In this document: piece by piece, positions 13,001-13,931 of the stretch
How positions within the stretch are numbered: the first letter of the stretch is position 1
How the letters are laid out: each line of letters opens with the position of its first letter
Assembly: GCA_016177345.1 (NCBI GenBank)
Contig: JACOVM010000026.1
Location: 1 to 13,931 of the forward strand
Direction of reading: 5' to 3'
From: Candidatus Woesearchaeota archaeon
GTDB taxonomy: Archaea; Nanobdellota; Nanobdellia; Woesearchaeales; UBA12501
Length of the DNA: 13,931 nucleotides
The notes under the pieces: model-generated
Told to the model about the DNA's origin: nothing
The model's input: the letters and a program-made list of their open reading frames with translations, nothing else
The model's database searches: none
Program-made: the position numbers and the translations under genes

Positions 13001-13164
13001 CCCTTCGCCTCACTGCCCTCTCCTTTGATCTTGCGTCAAAGCCAGAAGAAGAGCGGTCGTTTAATGACTTGAACGTGATTAGTAAGTATAGTGCGTACGT
13101 ACACAGGTACAAGTCGAGATTCCTTCCCAAAGTGATTCCATTGAGCGAGGTGGCAAGCTCATGA
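10066..13164 (+). CDS. Large N-terminally anchored surface protein with split beta domain and DUF4215-type Cys repeat
   Basis: Numbered from the ATG at 10066 (1032 residues). The start MYFQKRGQVAVFIILGVILL plus a hydrophobic run to about 29 resembles the archaeal KxGQ pilin-like export signal but lacks the usual Glu at +5, so it may stay as an anchor with the rest outside. Residues about 40-450 are beta-rich and of unknown family, with a conserved-looking SEDNLPPTSG...PPIWTRFEVQ block (270-296). A carboxypeptidase-regulatory-like fold begins YTIRVVDGVSGAPLDNAVVKF (463-483) and resumes at GSFVSKFPMGAIGSLIVDKTGY (690-711). Between lies an insert (about 501-683): Pro-rich (504-536), eight cysteines (533-613, with CGLCANAC and CAAC), then Ser/Gly-rich (661-683). 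A DUF4215/myxococcus-type Cys repeat follows (C775, C794, C805, C809; CDDGN). The C-terminus is beta-rich and unassigned. The stop overlaps the next gene by ATGA. Cell-envelope location is likely; function is unknown. Confidence 0.85.
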   Translation: MYFQKRGQVAVFIILGVILLFAVLFILYLQQHATVVPGEDIQTAVLETPPLLMPVREYMEECLRQVGRDAIVSIGMHGGYIGLGERYDEYTGGPIPYDTSNLLPTEFSAVTMSSTGSWVVPYWWYLASPNTNERGFVFDSEKPELMGEDGTTIQSQIEHYVEGHLNDCLKDFSPFPEQGLLVTPDASIPEVTATILSDHVSVSVYYPLTAQPADAVQDAQEFRSAIRHDFPIDLDDIYQLASDITSTQVNTGFLEQALMNAIDVNSITISEDNLPPTSGVGFDFAPPIWTRFEVQKRIEQLLANIVPTMGVLNTKGARPFMVPGNEEGTYNMRTSQLYNKNILLLENKYLDTEVSFLYNDWPIHFKVMDGEIITARDNIGVPVFSLFMPYQKYDLPYDVSFPVVVRLHDDAAFDGEGYDFYFALEGNVRNNEYLTSDATFLRLPAQPKQSLLCDIQQRTSGNYTIRVVDGVSGAPLDNAVVKFTSSGVMCGIGTTEVEYVAGEGPVPGLVRPPSAPPPQLPPRPPPLSPPAACVPPARMSPVDYATCNDAIIYFGGFTGTGFCAPEFESKICGLCANACNEEELRQPPYIAETIIQASGMNGHTTYGAVCAACSGGSLSSPVGTMITGFASFTGASSPKSITVPVAGAAGAITGAAVYDLSSGSGSGSASGGSSSGGSGVSLSIPTLAPGSFVSKFPMGAIGSLIVDKTGYSTFVEDIFVPNDRGGVIEVRLNRKVEVPVDIVKRNIVYDQTFHGYTDPASPPLSRDHREGGSVCGNTFVEEGDEATGTPPEFCDDGNTLWGDSCPGDCQRITLPEGWDVDTRNVEPLDPNDEVIIILEKVRKHPAELPFIQVIEQYAEGDKFTETVELVPGDYTATVFLVGHNKNIIIPKQNLCPIEIPIEACEVDEFVIAGDSRQGLPPLSDYEGLDLSQFSAEDLANYDQLQREGIPLPDDDNSFMFGYYKMPVTISSNIYHGNVALRLTALSFDLASKPEEERSFNDLNVISKYSAYVHRYKSRFLPKVIPLSEVASS
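11599..11639 (-). other. Four C-runs: potential G-quadruplex on the minus strand
   Basis: Runs of five, four, five and six C lie at 11599-11603, 11609-11612, 11614-11618 and 11634-11639, within the codons of the Pro-rich insert. The minus strand could form a G-quadruplex, but one loop is long and proline codons alone can explain the pattern. Confidence 0.4.
13147..13153 (+). promoter_or_regulatory. Shine-Dalgarno site inside the surface-protein gene
   Basis: GAGGTGG lies 7 bases before the ATG at 13161 and within the last codons of the upstream gene. It decides the start of the downstream gene and supports coupled translation. Confidence 0.8.
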
Positions 13165-13931
13165 AGATTTCATCCATTCCATCCATCCCGCTTATGACGA
13201 TCGTTCAGCGTGCGCTCTTGATGATCTTCCTGGTGGTAACGTTCCCGATCACCAGCCTCGGCGTCAGCGCCATTGAGATAACTCAAGTGAAGAGTGTGGT
13301 GGTTGACGTTGATGGCCCGTTGTACAGCGAGGTTGACAATGTCATTCGCGCGATAGAGTCAAATCATCCCCTAACTATTGTTGCTCTCGTCAAAACAGAT
13401 ACTGATGCGCCATCAATTCCTGCAGACAAGCTTCCCTATGTGAAGCTTCCAGGAGGGGCAGAGTTTGTTCGAATGCAGGCGTGTGATCTTGAAGGAAGGG
13501 ACGCCCGCCACTTTAATTGTGAAAAGGACACCATGCTTACTCCAACCGGAAGTGAGATGAGGTTCGATGTGTGTGCGCTTGGAACTGGAGAGACGAGTGG
13601 AGACACGAGCGACATCTGCAATTCTGGCATCCTCTATGTTGACGGTGAAGGCCCGGTCCTGTCTGGTGTTCCAACCGATCGTGTTGTGACGCGGGATGAT
13701 GAATTGGCCCTGCGCTTTTCTGTACGAGACATTACCAGCTTTGAAGAAACAGAGAATGTATGCTCTGGGGTTGCTTCTGTTGCCGCAAACGATGGAAGCG
13801 CTGACCTTGGCGAGCTCACGTTTGATGTTCCAGGATGCACATCAGTCCCCGGCATTCCAGGGTGCACGTGCGACCAGAGCGTGAGCGGCTTTGTCGTTGA
13901 CCTCAGCAGTTTTATTGATGGGGAAGAAACA
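13161..13931 (+). CDS. Secreted Ig-like, Cys-containing protein, truncated by the window end
   Basis: An open frame of 257 codons runs to the last base without a stop. It begins at an ATG overlapping the previous stop (ATGA), preceded by GAGGTGG. A signal peptide is visible: M1-K2, a hydrophobic core at about 18-31 (ALLMIFLVVTFPI) and a likely cleavage after VSA (A37). The mature part is beta-rich with a segment GEGPVLSGVPTD (163-174) that looks like the start of an Ig-like domain. Eight cysteines are seen so far (C108, C120, C138, C153, C201, C226, C235, C237), suggesting disulfides in an exported protein. No enzyme motif is visible in the part present. Overlap with the upstream anchored surface protein suggests coupled synthesis, and possibly a complex at the cell surface. 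The family is not recognised and the C-terminus is unseen. Confidence 0.85.
   Translation, partial: MKISSIPSIPLMTIVQRALLMIFLVVTFPITSLGVSAIEITQVKSVVVDVDGPLYSEVDNVIRAIESNHPLTIVALVKTDTDAPSIPADKLPYVKLPGGAEFVRMQACDLEGRDARHFNCEKDTMLTPTGSEMRFDVCALGTGETSGDTSDICNSGILYVDGEGPVLSGVPTDRVVTRDDELALRFSVRDITSFEETENVCSGVASVAANDGSADLGELTFDVPGCTSVPGIPGCTCDQSVSGFVVDLSSFIDGEET

Noticed and set aside
1..13931. CRISPR arrays, tRNA or rRNA genes
   Set aside because: I saw no regularly spaced repeat-spacer pattern, cloverleaf with GTTCRA-type arm, or rRNA-like segment in any intergenic gap by eye; a tRNAscan/Infernal run would settle it.

Overview
The window reads as archaeal DNA, most likely from a DPANN-type genome of the Woesearchaeota/Pacearchaeota kind (the lineage is inference). 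Six starts lie 29-33 bases downstream of the first T or A of a TATA-like box with no Shine-Dalgarno site between, which is the archaeal leaderless pattern. Where ribosome sites do exist they are the archaeal GAGGTG type (221-226 and 13147-13153). The methionyl-tRNA synthetase has archaeal features (HLGN, KFSKT, two zinc knuckles), and the large surface protein begins with the KRGQ-plus-hydrophobic start common in DPANN exported proteins. Several other genes (DNA-3-methyladenine glycosylase I, an aldo/keto reductase, a DUF255 protein) look bacterial in flavour, as is frequent in such genomes.

Layout. 21-215 (-) encodes a small Cys-rich two-helix membrane protein. 298-1326 (-) encodes a PlsY-type glycerol-3-phosphate acyltransferase fused to a dolichol/phytol-kinase-like domain. 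This gene is divergent from metG, and the space between them holds a GC-rich, nested palindromic element (1391-1605). metG (1689-4193, +) has a Lys-rich N-terminal extension and three separate 12-bp tandem-repeat expansions. 4234-5359 is an AT-richer stretch with an unknown membrane protein (-) and a ribbon-helix-helix antitoxin/MazF-like toxin pair (+). Three minus-strand genes follow: a DUF255 thioredoxin-fold protein, an aldo/keto reductase, and DNA-3-methyladenine glycosylase I. The next divergent gap carries a 57-bp element with 15-bp perfect inverted repeats resembling insertion-sequence ends. A TauE/SafE permease (+) follows.

The right end is a surface-protein operon. A 1032-residue N-terminally anchored protein has a carboxypeptidase-regulatory-like beta domain split by a Pro-rich, Cys-rich and Ser/Gly-rich insert, plus a DUF4215-type Cys repeat. 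It overlaps by ATGA a second secreted, Ig-like, Cys-containing protein that runs off the window. The two are probably translationally coupled and form part of the cell envelope.

The items I find most worth a second look are the PlsY-kinase fusion, the nested palindrome element, the 4-codon repeat expansions in metG, the solo IS-like mini-element, and the split-domain surface protein with its coupled partner. No CRISPR array, rRNA, tRNA or complete transposase gene was seen.
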